A stretch of 64,000 nucleotides of DNA from Flavobacterium psychrophilum (GCA_945860385.1 CAMAQD010000002.1:62001-126000), one strand, 5' to 3'; positions 29,379 through 38,463 are shown, numbered from the stretch's first letter. Made by a program: numbers and translations. The notes: generated by a model from the sequence alone, not told the origin.

Positions 29379-29858
29379 TAGAATCTAAATAATTGATAAA
29401 ATATATCTTTCGAAAGTATTAATTTATATTTAAAATCAATCTTTTTTATAAAATTAATAATTAAATTTTTTTTAAATACATTTTTATGCTTTTGTTTTTA
29501 ATTCCGAGTTGGTTAAATTCAAAGGAACTTCTCGATGCAATTCAACATTATTAGAAAAAGTTCTTTTTAAAAATCAGTTATTATTTTATCAGTTAATTCT
29601 ACTTCACAATTCATCTTTTAATAAAAAAACATAAAACCATTTAAGATTTCGTGCTTGTTTAGCAAGTGATAAAAATTCCCTTTTTTGCTCCATAAATTAA
29701 TTGACTACATTCGCAAAATTGGAAAAATTATTTTTCGTGTAACAGATATTGTTTATTAAAAATTTAAAAAACAAAACTGTCTTAGAAAACAAGCTAATCC
29801 TATTGTTATTAGCATATTTTATTAAATGACAGTTTTGTTAAATCTCAAATATTAATAA
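29379..29858. other. Intergenic region between the LacI gene and the DoxX operon
   Basis: This very AT-rich 480-bp gap holds no credible gene. Near the LacI start there is a 10-bp palindrome CTTTCGAAAG at 29407-29416 that shares the TTTCGAAA core letters of the locus operators in a different order and might serve autoregulation. At its other end is the terminator hairpin of the upstream operon (29764-29839). Nothing else is recognisable. Confidence 0.6.
29764..29839 (-). terminator. Double hairpin terminator of the DoxX operon
   Basis: AACAAAACTGTC at 29770-29781 is the exact reverse complement of GACAGTTTTGTT at 29828-29839. An inner 6-bp stem (GCTAAT at 29793-29798, ATTAGC at 29808-29813) lies inside it. 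On the - strand the outer stem ends in GTTTTTT, which fits a terminator 19 bp beyond the DoxX-like stop codon. Confidence 0.7.
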
Positions 29859-30320
29859 TTACACTGAAACTTGATTCAGTTTATTAAAGTATTCTTTATT
29901 AAATTTTCCTGCAATCACGAGAGCTCCCGAAATCAGTACTAGGTTTTTAATGATATATTGTCCCACCAAAGTTGGACAATAAGGAAAAGCATCAAAACAA
30001 ACAGTTTGAAGAATAAATACAGGAAAAAAGGTCACTCCCATATGCAACAGGAGCAAAAATATAGTAATAGGAACTAACTTTTTGACAAGTAATCCCAAAC
30101 CAATTATAACTTCACAAATTCCCAGAATGGGAATAAATATTTCTGGTCTAAACCAATAAACGGTTTTTTCAACCAATTCCCCTGCGGGGCTCATCCCGAA
30201 AACTTTTAGAGCACCAAACCAAATGTAGACTATGGCAAGAGAAATTCGCATCATTAAAATGCTGTGTTTTTCAATTGAGTTACTAAAATTAAAATATAAA
30301 GTGTTGAATGTTTGTTTCAT
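29859..30320 (-). CDS. DoxX/YkgB-like membrane protein
   Basis: The 153-residue inner-membrane protein has four hydrophobic segments, with the features RISLAIVYIWFGALKVFG, GICEVIIGLGLL and GQYIIKNLVLISGAL that resemble the DoxX/DUF417 (YkgB) family. Two cysteines lie in a loop (TVCFDAFPYCPTL) and could be redox-active or metal-binding. It is the last gene of a four-gene operon, 17 bp after an outer-membrane barrel gene and downstream of a haloperoxidase-type gene. Its role is unknown. DoxX relatives are often tied to quinone or redox processes. Confidence 0.8.
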   Translation of the reverse strand: MKQTFNTLYFNFSNSIEKHSILMMRISLAIVYIWFGALKVFGMSPAGELVEKTVYWFRPEIFIPILGICEVIIGLGLLVKKLVPITIFLLLLHMGVTFFPVFILQTVCFDAFPYCPTLVGQYIIKNLVLISGALVIAGKFNKEYFNKLNQVSV

Positions 30321-30337
30321 GATAAATTTATTTATGA

Positions 30338-31570
30338 TTAGTGGCCAGTTTTTAAAGCGTTAAAAACAGGTGTATTCATTTTTTTATGATGGCTAAAACG
30401 ATAGGTATAACCAACATTAATTGAATAATCTGCAAAAGCCGCATCTCCCTGAATGTGAACGTATTTACTTGGGTCGGTTATTTTTGAGTTAGCTAAATCT
30501 TGAGTTGCAATGTCTGCTGCACTTTGAATGCGGTTTTTTACAACATTGTAAGGAATGAATAAGCTGAAACCGTGATGACCTACATTGTATGCAAATCCAT
30601 ATTCGACGGCAATAACATATCCGGGACGGCGATAAGCCACCTGACCTCCAAAAGCATCATATGCTGGAATACCTTCAACTCGTCCTGCTAAAGAAACATT
30701 GAATTTTTGATTTTTGTCAACAGCAACCATCAAACCTGCCCGACCAAAATACTGATCTGGACAAGCATATATTTCGTAGCCTTCCAACCCTGGTTTTGAA
30801 TCCGATTTGAAAGTGCCATTAGACTCTTTTGGGTTGAATAAATAATATCCGTTGGCAAAGCCATAAAGGCGCTCAGATATTTTTCTGAACAGTTGTAATT
30901 CTGTTGTAATCCCTATTCCGCCATCTCCAGGTTGTATGGCTTGATCCATAACTACACTTTTTACAGTACCATCAGTTTGTGGTGCATTATCCATTTCATT
31001 ATGGCTTCCATTGTTTAGTTTCACTCCTAAACCCACCATAATATTTCCTTTTGAAGCTTTTATTGGATTAAATAGCCAATAATTGGCACTCAGTCGAATA
31101 TCTGCAATTCCGTCAGCATAGACGCTATAACGATAATTTTTGGTTGTTGGAACTTGTCTTAATACTTGCGAACGCTCATTATTTACATATGGCAAAGTGA
31201 AGTTTAGTTGTAAACGATTAGTCAATCCATATGAAATATTCAAGTCAATGGCGTGCGAATAAATATTAACTGCATTTCCGCGTTCGTTCCCATTTTCATC
31301 TAATCCTCCCCCGGTAGTTTGCCTTAAAGGCTGTTCTTCTTTTCCAATAAAATGTCTCCACGAGTGAAAATTTCGATAATTGACTCCTACTTGAAAGTCG
31401 CCCTTATCCAAATTATAGGAATTGGTTAAAGTCATATTGACTCCTCCCATTTGTCTTACTGCAACACACCCTTGTGCATTAGCTTTTTCCATTTGAAAAG
31501 TTACTAAAAGAGATAAAATAAAAGTTAATAGATATATAGTTGAATTATTTTGAATGTTCTGATTTTTCAT
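30338..31570 (-). CDS. Outer-membrane beta-barrel protein, unknown function
   Basis: The 410-residue protein has a signal sequence (about residues 1-32, ending KANAQG) and alternating amphipathic strands throughout, with typical barrel segments such as FQVGVNYRNFHSWRHF, IDLNISYGLTNRLQLNFTLPYV and a C-terminal DYSINVGYTYRFSHH. It resembles the putative transporter barrels that accompany small-molecule metabolism genes. Four Cys are present (GCVAV early, EIYACPDQ later). It lies between the haloperoxidase-type gene (35 bp upstream) and DoxX-like gene. I do not recognise a specific substrate. Confidence 0.75.
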   Translation of the reverse strand: MKNQNIQNNSTIYLLTFILSLLVTFQMEKANAQGCVAVRQMGGVNMTLTNSYNLDKGDFQVGVNYRNFHSWRHFIGKEEQPLRQTTGGGLDENGNERGNAVNIYSHAIDLNISYGLTNRLQLNFTLPYVNNERSQVLRQVPTTKNYRYSVYADGIADIRLSANYWLFNPIKASKGNIMVGLGVKLNNGSHNEMDNAPQTDGTVKSVVMDQAIQPGDGGIGITTELQLFRKISERLYGFANGYYLFNPKESNGTFKSDSKPGLEGYEIYACPDQYFGRAGLMVAVDKNQKFNVSLAGRVEGIPAYDAFGGQVAYRRPGYVIAVEYGFAYNVGHHGFSLFIPYNVVKNRIQSAADIATQDLANSKITDPSKYVHIQGDAAFADYSINVGYTYRFSHHKKMNTPVFNALKTGH

Positions 31571-31605
31571 GTTTTATATTTGGTTTTAATGCTTTATTCT
31601 GAATG

Positions 31606-33162
31606 CTATTCTGCACCATCAGTTGTGGCTCTATTTACGGCAAAATTGCCCACTGCTTTACCTAGCAACAATCCTTTTTCACAATCGATTCTGTAATGAA
31701 TTGCTCCAAATAATCTGGAATTAGAAGCTTCCGTTGCCATTGCATTAAATTCTGTTGATTTTAAAGGAAGTATATGTGTTAAAACGGTTGATGCCGCTCC
31801 ACTAAAAGTGGAATGTCCCGAAACATAAGCTGGAAAATTAGGAACTCCCGTTAATGTTTTTATAGATGTATCTACTTGACAAGGTCTTGGATTGAAATAA
31901 TAATATTTTGCATCCCAACAACTAATTGCTGCATCCATCATAGCAATATTTAGCAAAGCTAAATTTCTAGCCCACCGAACTTCGCTGAAATTTTGTTTCA
32001 CAAATGCTGCATTGGCAATTGCATTCCAATGTCCTGGAGGTGTATAAGTTCCAACTCCATCTGCCCAAAAAGCAACAATTTTCATATTTTCTTTTGAAGC
32101 ATCCTGACTATATTTCTTTACTTCATTTAATTCAGTCAAAAATTGCGGAGAATTTGTTGAAGGCGGAGGAGAAGGACGATTAGCTACTACATCAGCCGGA
32201 GTCATTAAAAATGATTTTACATTCCCAAATAAAGGCAACATTGGAGGTCTAGTTGGTAAATCTAACGAAAGCCACGGAGTTTCTCCCTTCGCAATAGCAG
32301 TAGTTTCTAACTGAGTCCAAAGTGCTTGGTTCCCAATTGCGGCTCCAGCACCGTCTGTTGAGGCTCTTGCTGTAAATTTTGCGGCAATTTTTTTACCTAA
32401 AGCCACTCCTGCTTCTACATCGCTTCTAACATTGGCACCAGAAATTATTCTGTATAATTTTTGCTCGTCTGCTTTTTCTTGGATGAAAGCAATTTCAGTA
32501 GGAAAAAGTAATTTTAAAATTTCAACAGTTACTCCAGCCAAAACTCCATCTTCTGAAGGATAGGATGGCAAAGAACTTTTTGGCACTAAAACTTGAATAC
32601 TGTTATCTACAGTAAATGGTGCTGCTCGATTGTATAATTGTTTGTAATGCCAAGTTGCCACTAATGCATCATATTGAGCCGCACTAACATAAGCATAAGC
32701 ACGAGCTGCAAATGGCGGATTAGAAAAAGGAAATTGAGGATTTGCAAAAGGATTCGCAGCCGAGGGCGCAGGATAAGTTCCATCTGGATTTTGGTATGGC
32801 GGACGATTATGTCGTGCTACCAAAGTCTGCATAATTTCGTTCCAACGCAAAACACCACCAGCACTCCAATACTTTATAATCCTTTGTTGGTCAGCGGTTA
32901 TATTAGATTGGTAACTTTTAATTTCATTAATTTCAGCTTTGTAAGAAGCTGTTGTTGTTGCAACTGGCACTTCTAATGAAAATTCATTGGGAGCAGTTAA
33001 TAAAATTGGTTTCCAAGTTCCTGCCAATTGATCTTGATTAACTGGTTTTAATTGTGGATATTGTTGATTGCTTTCTACAATATCATTTTCGCAAGAAAGA
33101 TTTATTAATAGAAGTGCAAACAAACAATACTTTTCTAAAGTTGTATATATATTAATTTTCAT
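31606..33162 (-). CDS. Vanadium-haloperoxidase/PAP2 superfamily lipoprotein with decayed N-terminal duplicate
   Basis: The chosen start at 33162 gives 518 residues with a clean lipobox (LLINLSC, Cys24) and overlaps the upstream gene by 11 bp. A longer reading to 33240 would add 26 unlikely residues. The C-terminal half carries the vanadate/phosphate site: Lys419...Arg426-Pro427 (DAKYYYFNPRP), Ser448-Gly449-His450 (PAYVSGHS) and Ser482-Arg483...His489...Asp493 (SRLFGAIHYRID). The N-terminal half (about residues 95-265) looks like a second copy with the site lost (LPSYPSEDGVLAG, GANVRSDVEAGVALGKKIA). Enzymes of this fold are haloperoxidases or phosphatases, and the sequence cannot decide which. 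Confidence 0.88.
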   Translation of the reverse strand: MKINIYTTLEKYCLFALLLINLSCENDIVESNQQYPQLKPVNQDQLAGTWKPILLTAPNEFSLEVPVATTTASYKAEINEIKSYQSNITADQQRIIKYWSAGGVLRWNEIMQTLVARHNRPPYQNPDGTYPAPSAANPFANPQFPFSNPPFAARAYAYVSAAQYDALVATWHYKQLYNRAAPFTVDNSIQVLVPKSSLPSYPSEDGVLAGVTVEILKLLFPTEIAFIQEKADEQKLYRIISGANVRSDVEAGVALGKKIAAKFTARASTDGAGAAIGNQALWTQLETTAIAKGETPWLSLDLPTRPPMLPLFGNVKSFLMTPADVVANRPSPPPSTNSPQFLTELNEVKKYSQDASKENMKIVAFWADGVGTYTPPGHWNAIANAAFVKQNFSEVRWARNLALLNIAMMDAAISCWDAKYYYFNPRPCQVDTSIKTLTGVPNFPAYVSGHSTFSGAASTVLTHILPLKSTEFNAMATEASNSRLFGAIHYRIDCEKGLLLGKAVGNFAVNRATTDGAE

Positions 33163-34084
33163 CTGTAGTAGTAGTTTTAATTTTTTTAGTGAAATCGAGA
33201 ACATAGAATAAACCTCCATAAAATGAATCAGATTGCCCAACGTTCCTTCCTATAATTACGTGGTTTAGGCCACCAACAATAGCTAATCCGGAAATTTGTT
33301 TTAAATTATATTTCCCGTTAAACCCAATTTTGGTTATATTCATAGCGTTGCTTGGAAAAGGCATATTGTTAGTTGTAATGTCAAAGCCTCCTTTTTGAGT
33401 AGTCCAATTATCGAAAATAGCTTCGGCAATTAATCTTGAAGTACGATACCCCACTCTTGCATTAAAAGAAATTCCATCTGGTATATCTACTTCATTGGTA
33501 TAATGCATCACATCTGTAAAATAGACGTTTCTATCGATTTTGATATTGGAACGTTTTACATAAGCTCCAGAAACTGTTGCAAATAAATTTCCATATTGGT
33601 AATCACTCATCAATCGAACTGATAGAGTTTTACTATGTAATCCGATGCTTAAAGGCAAGTAATCAGCCACGTAATTTGATGTTGGAACAGAAAGTCCTCC
33701 CAACACATAGAATGAAAGCCAATTTCCTTCAATTTCCTTGTCGTAAACTAAACTTTTTACGGTTAATGATAGGTCTTGAAATCCTTTTTGACCTGCCATT
33801 GTTCCTGCTGTTGCATTAGTTGTTACATAAGGAATACTGAAAATAACATTTAAATTATCCGTTATCCCATAGTTTCCGTTAAAGGCGATTTTTTGGGTAG
33901 ATACTGTTCCAACGTTTAAATTCTCACGTTTATAAGTACCTTCCCAATACTTATTCCAGCTGCTATATTCATAAATAGCTCCTGTACAAAAGTTGTTTTT
34001 AGCCATCATTATGCCATCTATTTCAGTCTGTGCATAAAAATGCTGAGCTGCCATTAGTAGGCAGATTATATATATTTTTTTCAT
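33152..34084 (-). CDS. Outer-membrane beta-barrel protein, first gene of the haloperoxidase operon
   Basis: The 310-residue protein has a signal peptide (about residues 1-18, MKKIYIICLLMAAQHFYAQ) and a strand-rich body with barrel-type segments (KIAFNGNYGITDNLNVIFSI, SFNARVGYRTSRLIAEAI) and a C-terminal strand GGLFYVLDFTKKI. It resembles the other barrel in the operon in style, but the sequences are not obviously alignable by eye. Its last codons overlap the start of the haloperoxidase-type gene by 11 bp, implying coupled translation. The substrate is unknown. Confidence 0.75.
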   Translation of the reverse strand: MKKIYIICLLMAAQHFYAQTEIDGIMMAKNNFCTGAIYEYSSWNKYWEGTYKRENLNVGTVSTQKIAFNGNYGITDNLNVIFSIPYVTTNATAGTMAGQKGFQDLSLTVKSLVYDKEIEGNWLSFYVLGGLSVPTSNYVADYLPLSIGLHSKTLSVRLMSDYQYGNLFATVSGAYVKRSNIKIDRNVYFTDVMHYTNEVDIPDGISFNARVGYRTSRLIAEAIFDNWTTQKGGFDITTNNMPFPSNAMNITKIGFNGKYNLKQISGLAIVGGLNHVIIGRNVGQSDSFYGGLFYVLDFTKKIKTTTTDEN

Positions 34085-34139
34085 TTAATTACACTTTGAT
34101 TAGTCACTAATTATTACAAAAATTCAAATGAATCGTTGC

Positions 34140-34158
34140 ATTGTATTTTAAATACAAT
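34140..34158. promoter_or_regulatory. 19-bp palindrome upstream of the barrel-haloperoxidase operon
   Basis: ATTGTATTT and AAATACAAT form perfect 9-bp arms around one central T. The site lies 56 bp upstream of the first barrel gene on the - strand. It does not resemble the LacI-type palindromes of the neighbouring glycan locus. It could be an operator for a different dimeric regulator or the 3' hairpin of the small upstream gene. Confidence 0.4.
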
Positions 34159-34250
34159 TTTTTAAATAGTAGTAAACATATAAGAATCCTAAAAAGCAGA
34201 TGGCCTTTTAAGACGAATACTGTTTTCTAATTTTTAAAAATAAATTAAAG

Positions 34251-34802
34251 CTAAACTAGGTCTGGTGGTGAATCGGCTAGAGATAAATAGCCTGAATGAA
34301 GAATTCCTTGTGGATGATAATCAAATTTTAAAGTACATTCTTTTGATTTAAATGTAAATACAAAAGCATTTGAATGGTTTGGAACATAATCTTTTATAAC
34401 CGATTTGAATAATTTCTCCATTGGTTTTTTACTTAATGGAGCACTAGTAATATCATCGTTATCCACTAATTTTTTAAGATTAATATCTGTGGCCGATTGC
34501 TGTTTGTTTGGCAAATAATACAAACTAATAATATTATCCTGAATTTTTCTTTTAAAAATGTGATAGACTTTATTGTTGATGGTCATATTCTCATTAACAT
34601 ATTCCATCTCGCTATCTTCTGTAAAAGAATATAAAGTTGCGTTTAATTTTATTACTTTAAATTCAGAATCAGGAATGTTTTGCATCGAAACCACCCAAGA
34701 ATGCTCTTTTTCGAGAGTAAACAATAAATGAAAACCAACAACATTATATAAAAATGTTGTGGTTAATATTATGAGTAATAAAGTAGATGCCTTTCTTTTC
34801 AT
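34251..34802 (-). CDS. Hypothetical exported or membrane-anchored protein
   Basis: The 183-residue protein has one N-terminal hydrophobic segment (about residues 7-28) followed by a soluble, mostly beta or mixed region ending in a proline-containing tail (LSLADSPPDLV). I recall similar short proteins of unknown function in other Bacteroidota but cannot name a family. It lies between the GH13 genes (46 bp upstream) and the barrel-haloperoxidase operon (166 bp downstream), all on the - strand, so its transcriptional partner is unclear. Confidence 0.65.
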   Translation of the reverse strand: MKRKASTLLLIILTTTFLYNVVGFHLLFTLEKEHSWVVSMQNIPDSEFKVIKLNATLYSFTEDSEMEYVNENMTINNKVYHIFKRKIQDNIISLYYLPNKQQSATDINLKKLVDNDDITSAPLSKKPMEKLFKSVIKDYVPNHSNAFVFTFKSKECTLKFDYHPQGILHSGYLSLADSPPDLV

Positions 34803-34848
34803 AAATTTATTATCTGACTCAGAAAATCGAATATTAAATGTTTATAAA

Positions 34849-36603
34849 TTAATTTATTTCAATAATTAAAGATTCATAAGGGCGCAATACACTTTTATTG
34901 GAACTTATTTCCAGATAATTGCTGCTTATTGTTTTCGAATTTTTCAGGTCGATTCCCATATTAACTGGTGCGTTATCAGTTGAAAAATTCAGCATTACAA
35001 GCATTTTTTTTCCTTCCAATTCTCTTGTGTAGGCAAATACTTTTGGGTTTTCTTTATCCAAAAGGGTGTATTTTCCATAAATTAAAACAGGATTATTTTT
35101 TCGCAGTTGCACTAATTTTCTAAAGTAATTCAAAGTTGAATTCGAATCCTTTTCTAATGTTTCTACATTCACATTAGTATAGTTTGGATTGATTTTTAGC
35201 CAAGGTTTTCCATTTGTAAATCCAGCATTAACTTCTGAATTCCATTGAAAAGGCGTTCTTCCGTTTTCTCTGGAAGTTTGTTTTCTATCGTCTAAAAAGG
35301 CTTTTAAATCGCCGTTGTTTTCTTTCAGAAATTGGTATCTATTTCTAGTATCAACATCGTTATAATCTTCAATATTATCAAATCGAATGTTGCTCATCCC
35401 TAGTTCATCACCTTGATAATAAAAAGTAGTGCCACGCATTGTCATCACAAAAGTGGTCAGCATCTTTGAAGACATTTCTCTGTATTTTTCGGTGTCATTT
35501 CCAAATTTAGAAACCATTCTGGGCTGATCGTGATTGGCCATAAAAATTGAAAGCCAGCCTTTGTCTTTGAACGTTTCGTCGTATCGAGAAAAAATATCTT
35601 TGTATTTTACCAACCCAAAATCGGAAAGGTGTTTTCCAACATCTACACTTTCAAAATGATAGGCAATATTTAATTCTTTTCGGTCGGGATCGACAAATTT
35701 CATTGCTGCCACTGGAGAATCGCCAGCGCCTTCGGCAACAGTCATTGCATTTGGATATTTACTCAAAACCTCGCGATTCATTTCTTGAAGATAGTCGTGC
35801 AAATGTGGTCCGTTGCCATAATATTTAATGATTTCAAGTGGTTTTCCGACAATTTCTTTTGGCAATTCTGGAAAACTAGGGTCTTTCGAAGCAAATTGAA
35901 AAGCGTCCAATCTAAAACCATCTATTCCTTTGTCTAACCAAAATTTCATCATATCAAAAATCTCCTTTCGAACTTCAGGATTGTTCCAGTTTAAGTCGGG
36001 TTGTTTTTGCGAAAAATAATGCAAATAATAGGAATCTGTTTGCTTGTCATATTTCCAAGCATTGCTATTGACATCAAACCAACTCCAGCGATATGGAGGT
36101 TTTCCCTTTTCGGCAGGCCACCAATAATAGTAATTTCTATATTTATTATCTCTGGATTTTCTGCTTTCTTGAAACCAATAATTTTCATCTGAACTGTGGT
36201 TTACCACTAAATCCATAATCAATTTAATTCCGCGTTCGTGCATCCCTTTTAAAAGCAAATCGAAATCTTGCATTGTCCCGAAATCCTTCATAATTTCGCG
36301 ATAATTGCTTATATCATACCCATTATCATCATTTGGCGATTCATAAACTGGGTTCAACCAAACCGCATCAATACCAATACTTTTTAAATAATCTAGCTTT
36401 GAAATAATTCCCTTCAAATCGCCTACTCCATCACCATCGCTATCCTTAAAACTTCGAGGATATATTTGATAAATAACTGCTTCTTTCCACCATTTTTTAT
36501 CAATTTCTGGTGTTACTTTGGTCACGTTAACTTGACTGTATGACATACTTAATGACAATAATAGGATAATACTAATTGCTATATTGATACTTTTATTTTT
36601 CAT
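34849..36603 (-). CDS. Exported GH13 alpha-glucosidase (oligo-1,6-glucosidase-like), copy 2
   Basis: This 584-residue enzyme has a signal peptide (about residues 1-23, LSMSYSQ) and a full GH13 barrel. The calcium-loop motif DSDGDGVGDL is at 54-63. Catalytic residues are Asp233 in GFRLDAFQF, Glu291 in TVAEGAGDS and Asp359 in ANHDQPR. A C-terminal beta domain closes the protein. It belongs to the oligo-1,6-glucosidase/alpha-glucosidase/trehalose-6-phosphate hydrolase branch. The unusual AEGAG around the acid/base Glu is shared with its tandem neighbour. It starts 10 bp after that neighbour ends, in one operon. The exact sugar (sucrose, isomaltose, trehalose or others) is open. Confidence 0.93.
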   Translation of the reverse strand: MKNKSINIAISIILLLSLSMSYSQVNVTKVTPEIDKKWWKEAVIYQIYPRSFKDSDGDGVGDLKGIISKLDYLKSIGIDAVWLNPVYESPNDDNGYDISNYREIMKDFGTMQDFDLLLKGMHERGIKLIMDLVVNHSSDENYWFQESRKSRDNKYRNYYYWWPAEKGKPPYRWSWFDVNSNAWKYDKQTDSYYLHYFSQKQPDLNWNNPEVRKEIFDMMKFWLDKGIDGFRLDAFQFASKDPSFPELPKEIVGKPLEIIKYYGNGPHLHDYLQEMNREVLSKYPNAMTVAEGAGDSPVAAMKFVDPDRKELNIAYHFESVDVGKHLSDFGLVKYKDIFSRYDETFKDKGWLSIFMANHDQPRMVSKFGNDTEKYREMSSKMLTTFVMTMRGTTFYYQGDELGMSNIRFDNIEDYNDVDTRNRYQFLKENNGDLKAFLDDRKQTSRENGRTPFQWNSEVNAGFTNGKPWLKINPNYTNVNVETLEKDSNSTLNYFRKLVQLRKNNPVLIYGKYTLLDKENPKVFAYTRELEGKKMLVMLNFSTDNAPVNMGIDLKNSKTISSNYLEISSNKSVLRPYESLIIEIN

Positions 36604-36613
36604 TTAATCTACA

Positions 36614-38398
36614 TTATTTTAATTCCATAACAACTGCTTCATAAGGTCTCAATTCAGTCATTGAAGATTTTCCGCCATAATTGTTGCTTAAAACGGTTGC
36701 ATTGTTGGTGTTTAATCCTGTTTTTACAGCGGCTTTTTTGCTTGAAAAATTCAACATAACCAATAATTTTTTGCCCTCCAATTCTCTGGTATAAGCATAA
36801 ACATTTGGGTTTTCTTTGTCTAAAAGCGTATATTTTCCGTAAACAAATGCAAGATTTGATTTTCTTAATTTGGTCATTTTTCTAAAATAATTCAAGTTAG
36901 AATTTGGGTCTTTTTCTTGTGCTTCAGCGTTTAAAAAAGTGTGATTATCATTTACTTTCAACCAAGGTTCACCAGTTGAAAATCCACCGTTTTTAGAAGC
37001 GCTCCATTGAAAAGGTGTTCTTCCGTTGTCTCTTGCCCCACCCGTTTTTTGGTCTTCAATAAATTGTTTCAAATCGCCCCCGGCAATTTTTACTTTTTCA
37101 TATTCAGCAAATGTTTCTATGTCACGATAGTCTTCAATTTTGTCGAATTTGGCATTTATCATCCCTATTTCGTCGCCATTGTAATAATAAGGAGTTCCAC
37201 CCATTGTCAATAAAAATGTAGTCAACATTTTAGAAGATAAAACTCTAAATTCTGGCGTATCATTTCCCCAGCGTGATGTCATTCGGGGTTGATCATGATT
37301 GCCTAAATAGATGGTTCCCCACCCTTTTTTGGCATACACATTATCCCAATCTGAATATATTTTTTTGAAATCGACTAACGAATAGCTTCCCATTTTCTTG
37401 AAATAACCAGAAACATATCCTAGGTTCGTTCCTTCAAAATGATAACCCATATCCAATTCTTTCCTGTCAGCATCTACAAAATCAAGAGCCGATTTTAGCG
37501 TCATTCCAGCGCCTTCGGCCAATGCCATACAATCGTATTTGCTCAAAACCTCTTTGTTCATTTCTTTCAAATAATCGTGCAAATGTGGGCCGCTAGCCAT
37601 AAAAACATCCCATCTCCCTTGGTAATTTTTATCTAGTTCTTCTTGAGTGATTACCGGAAAAGTCGTGTCTTTCGCAATAAACGGAATTACATCCATACGG
37701 AATCCATCAATCCCTTTTTGGAACCACCAATTCATCATACTGAAAATTTCTTGACGCACTTTTGGGTTTTCCCAATTCAAATCGGGTTGCTTGTAATTGA
37801 AATAATGCAAATAGTACGAATCGGTTTGTTTATCGTATCTCCAGCCACTGCCATCGGCCTCAAAAGCACCTGGACGAAAGGCCGGTTTGCCTTTTTCGGC
37901 TGGCCACCAATGGTAGTAATCTCTGTATGGATTATCTCGTGATTTTCTACTTTCCTGAAACCATTTATGTTCATCAGAACTATGATTGACAACTAAATCC
38001 ATCACTAATTTCAAACCTCTTTCGTGCATTCCTTTGAGCAATGCATCAAAATCTTCCATAGTTCCAAATTCCTTCATAATCGCTTGATAATCCGAAATAT
38101 CATAGCCATTGTCGGCATTTGGAGAACCATAAATTGGATTCAACCAAACCACATCAATTCCTAAACTCTTGATATAATCCAGTTTAGAAATAATTCCTTT
38201 CAAATCGCCTACGCCATCACCATCCGTGTCTTTGAAACTTCGAGGATAAATTTGATAAACAACGGCTTCTTTCCACCATTTTCTTTCAATTTTAGGTTGT
38301 TTTTCAACCATTTTTTCCTGCGCAATTAGCAAACTGTTGGTTGTTACAATCATTAAAATACTAACAATAATTATGTTTTTTGCTGTTATAAATTTCAT
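36614..38398 (-). CDS. Exported GH13 alpha-glucosidase (oligo-1,6-glucosidase-like), copy 1
   Basis: This 594-residue protein has a signal peptide (about residues 1-27, NSLLIAQ) and a GH13 catalytic domain. DTDGDGVGDL marks the calcium loop. Asp236 in GFRMDVIPF, Glu295 in ALAEGAGMT and Asp369 in GNHDQPR form the triad. It is highly similar to the next gene over its whole length, with the largest differences in the barrel loops after the nucleophile (VIPFIAKD against AFQFASKD), which suggests different substrate pockets. It is the first gene of a two-gene operon controlled by the palindrome at 38525-38540. Confidence 0.93.
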   Translation of the reverse strand: MKFITAKNIIIVSILMIVTTNSLLIAQEKMVEKQPKIERKWWKEAVVYQIYPRSFKDTDGDGVGDLKGIISKLDYIKSLGIDVVWLNPIYGSPNADNGYDISDYQAIMKEFGTMEDFDALLKGMHERGLKLVMDLVVNHSSDEHKWFQESRKSRDNPYRDYYHWWPAEKGKPAFRPGAFEADGSGWRYDKQTDSYYLHYFNYKQPDLNWENPKVRQEIFSMMNWWFQKGIDGFRMDVIPFIAKDTTFPVITQEELDKNYQGRWDVFMASGPHLHDYLKEMNKEVLSKYDCMALAEGAGMTLKSALDFVDADRKELDMGYHFEGTNLGYVSGYFKKMGSYSLVDFKKIYSDWDNVYAKKGWGTIYLGNHDQPRMTSRWGNDTPEFRVLSSKMLTTFLLTMGGTPYYYNGDEIGMINAKFDKIEDYRDIETFAEYEKVKIAGGDLKQFIEDQKTGGARDNGRTPFQWSASKNGGFSTGEPWLKVNDNHTFLNAEAQEKDPNSNLNYFRKMTKLRKSNLAFVYGKYTLLDKENPNVYAYTRELEGKKLLVMLNFSSKKAAVKTGLNTNNATVLSNNYGGKSSMTELRPYEAVVMELK

Positions 38399-38463
38399 TT
38401 GTGTTTTTTTATACTGGTTTTATTGCCTTTATTGTTTTAATACCTTTCGGAAAGAATAGGCAA

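Noticed and set aside
30185..30200. An operator-like CCCGAAAACTTTTAG in the DoxX-like gene
   Set aside because: It lies within coding sequence, lacks the central CG and symmetry of the real sites, and has no promoter element at the expected distance.
33163..33240. A longer start for the haloperoxidase-type gene at 33240
   Set aside because: The extra 26 residues lie before a clear lipoprotein signal starting at 33162 and run deep into the upstream gene.
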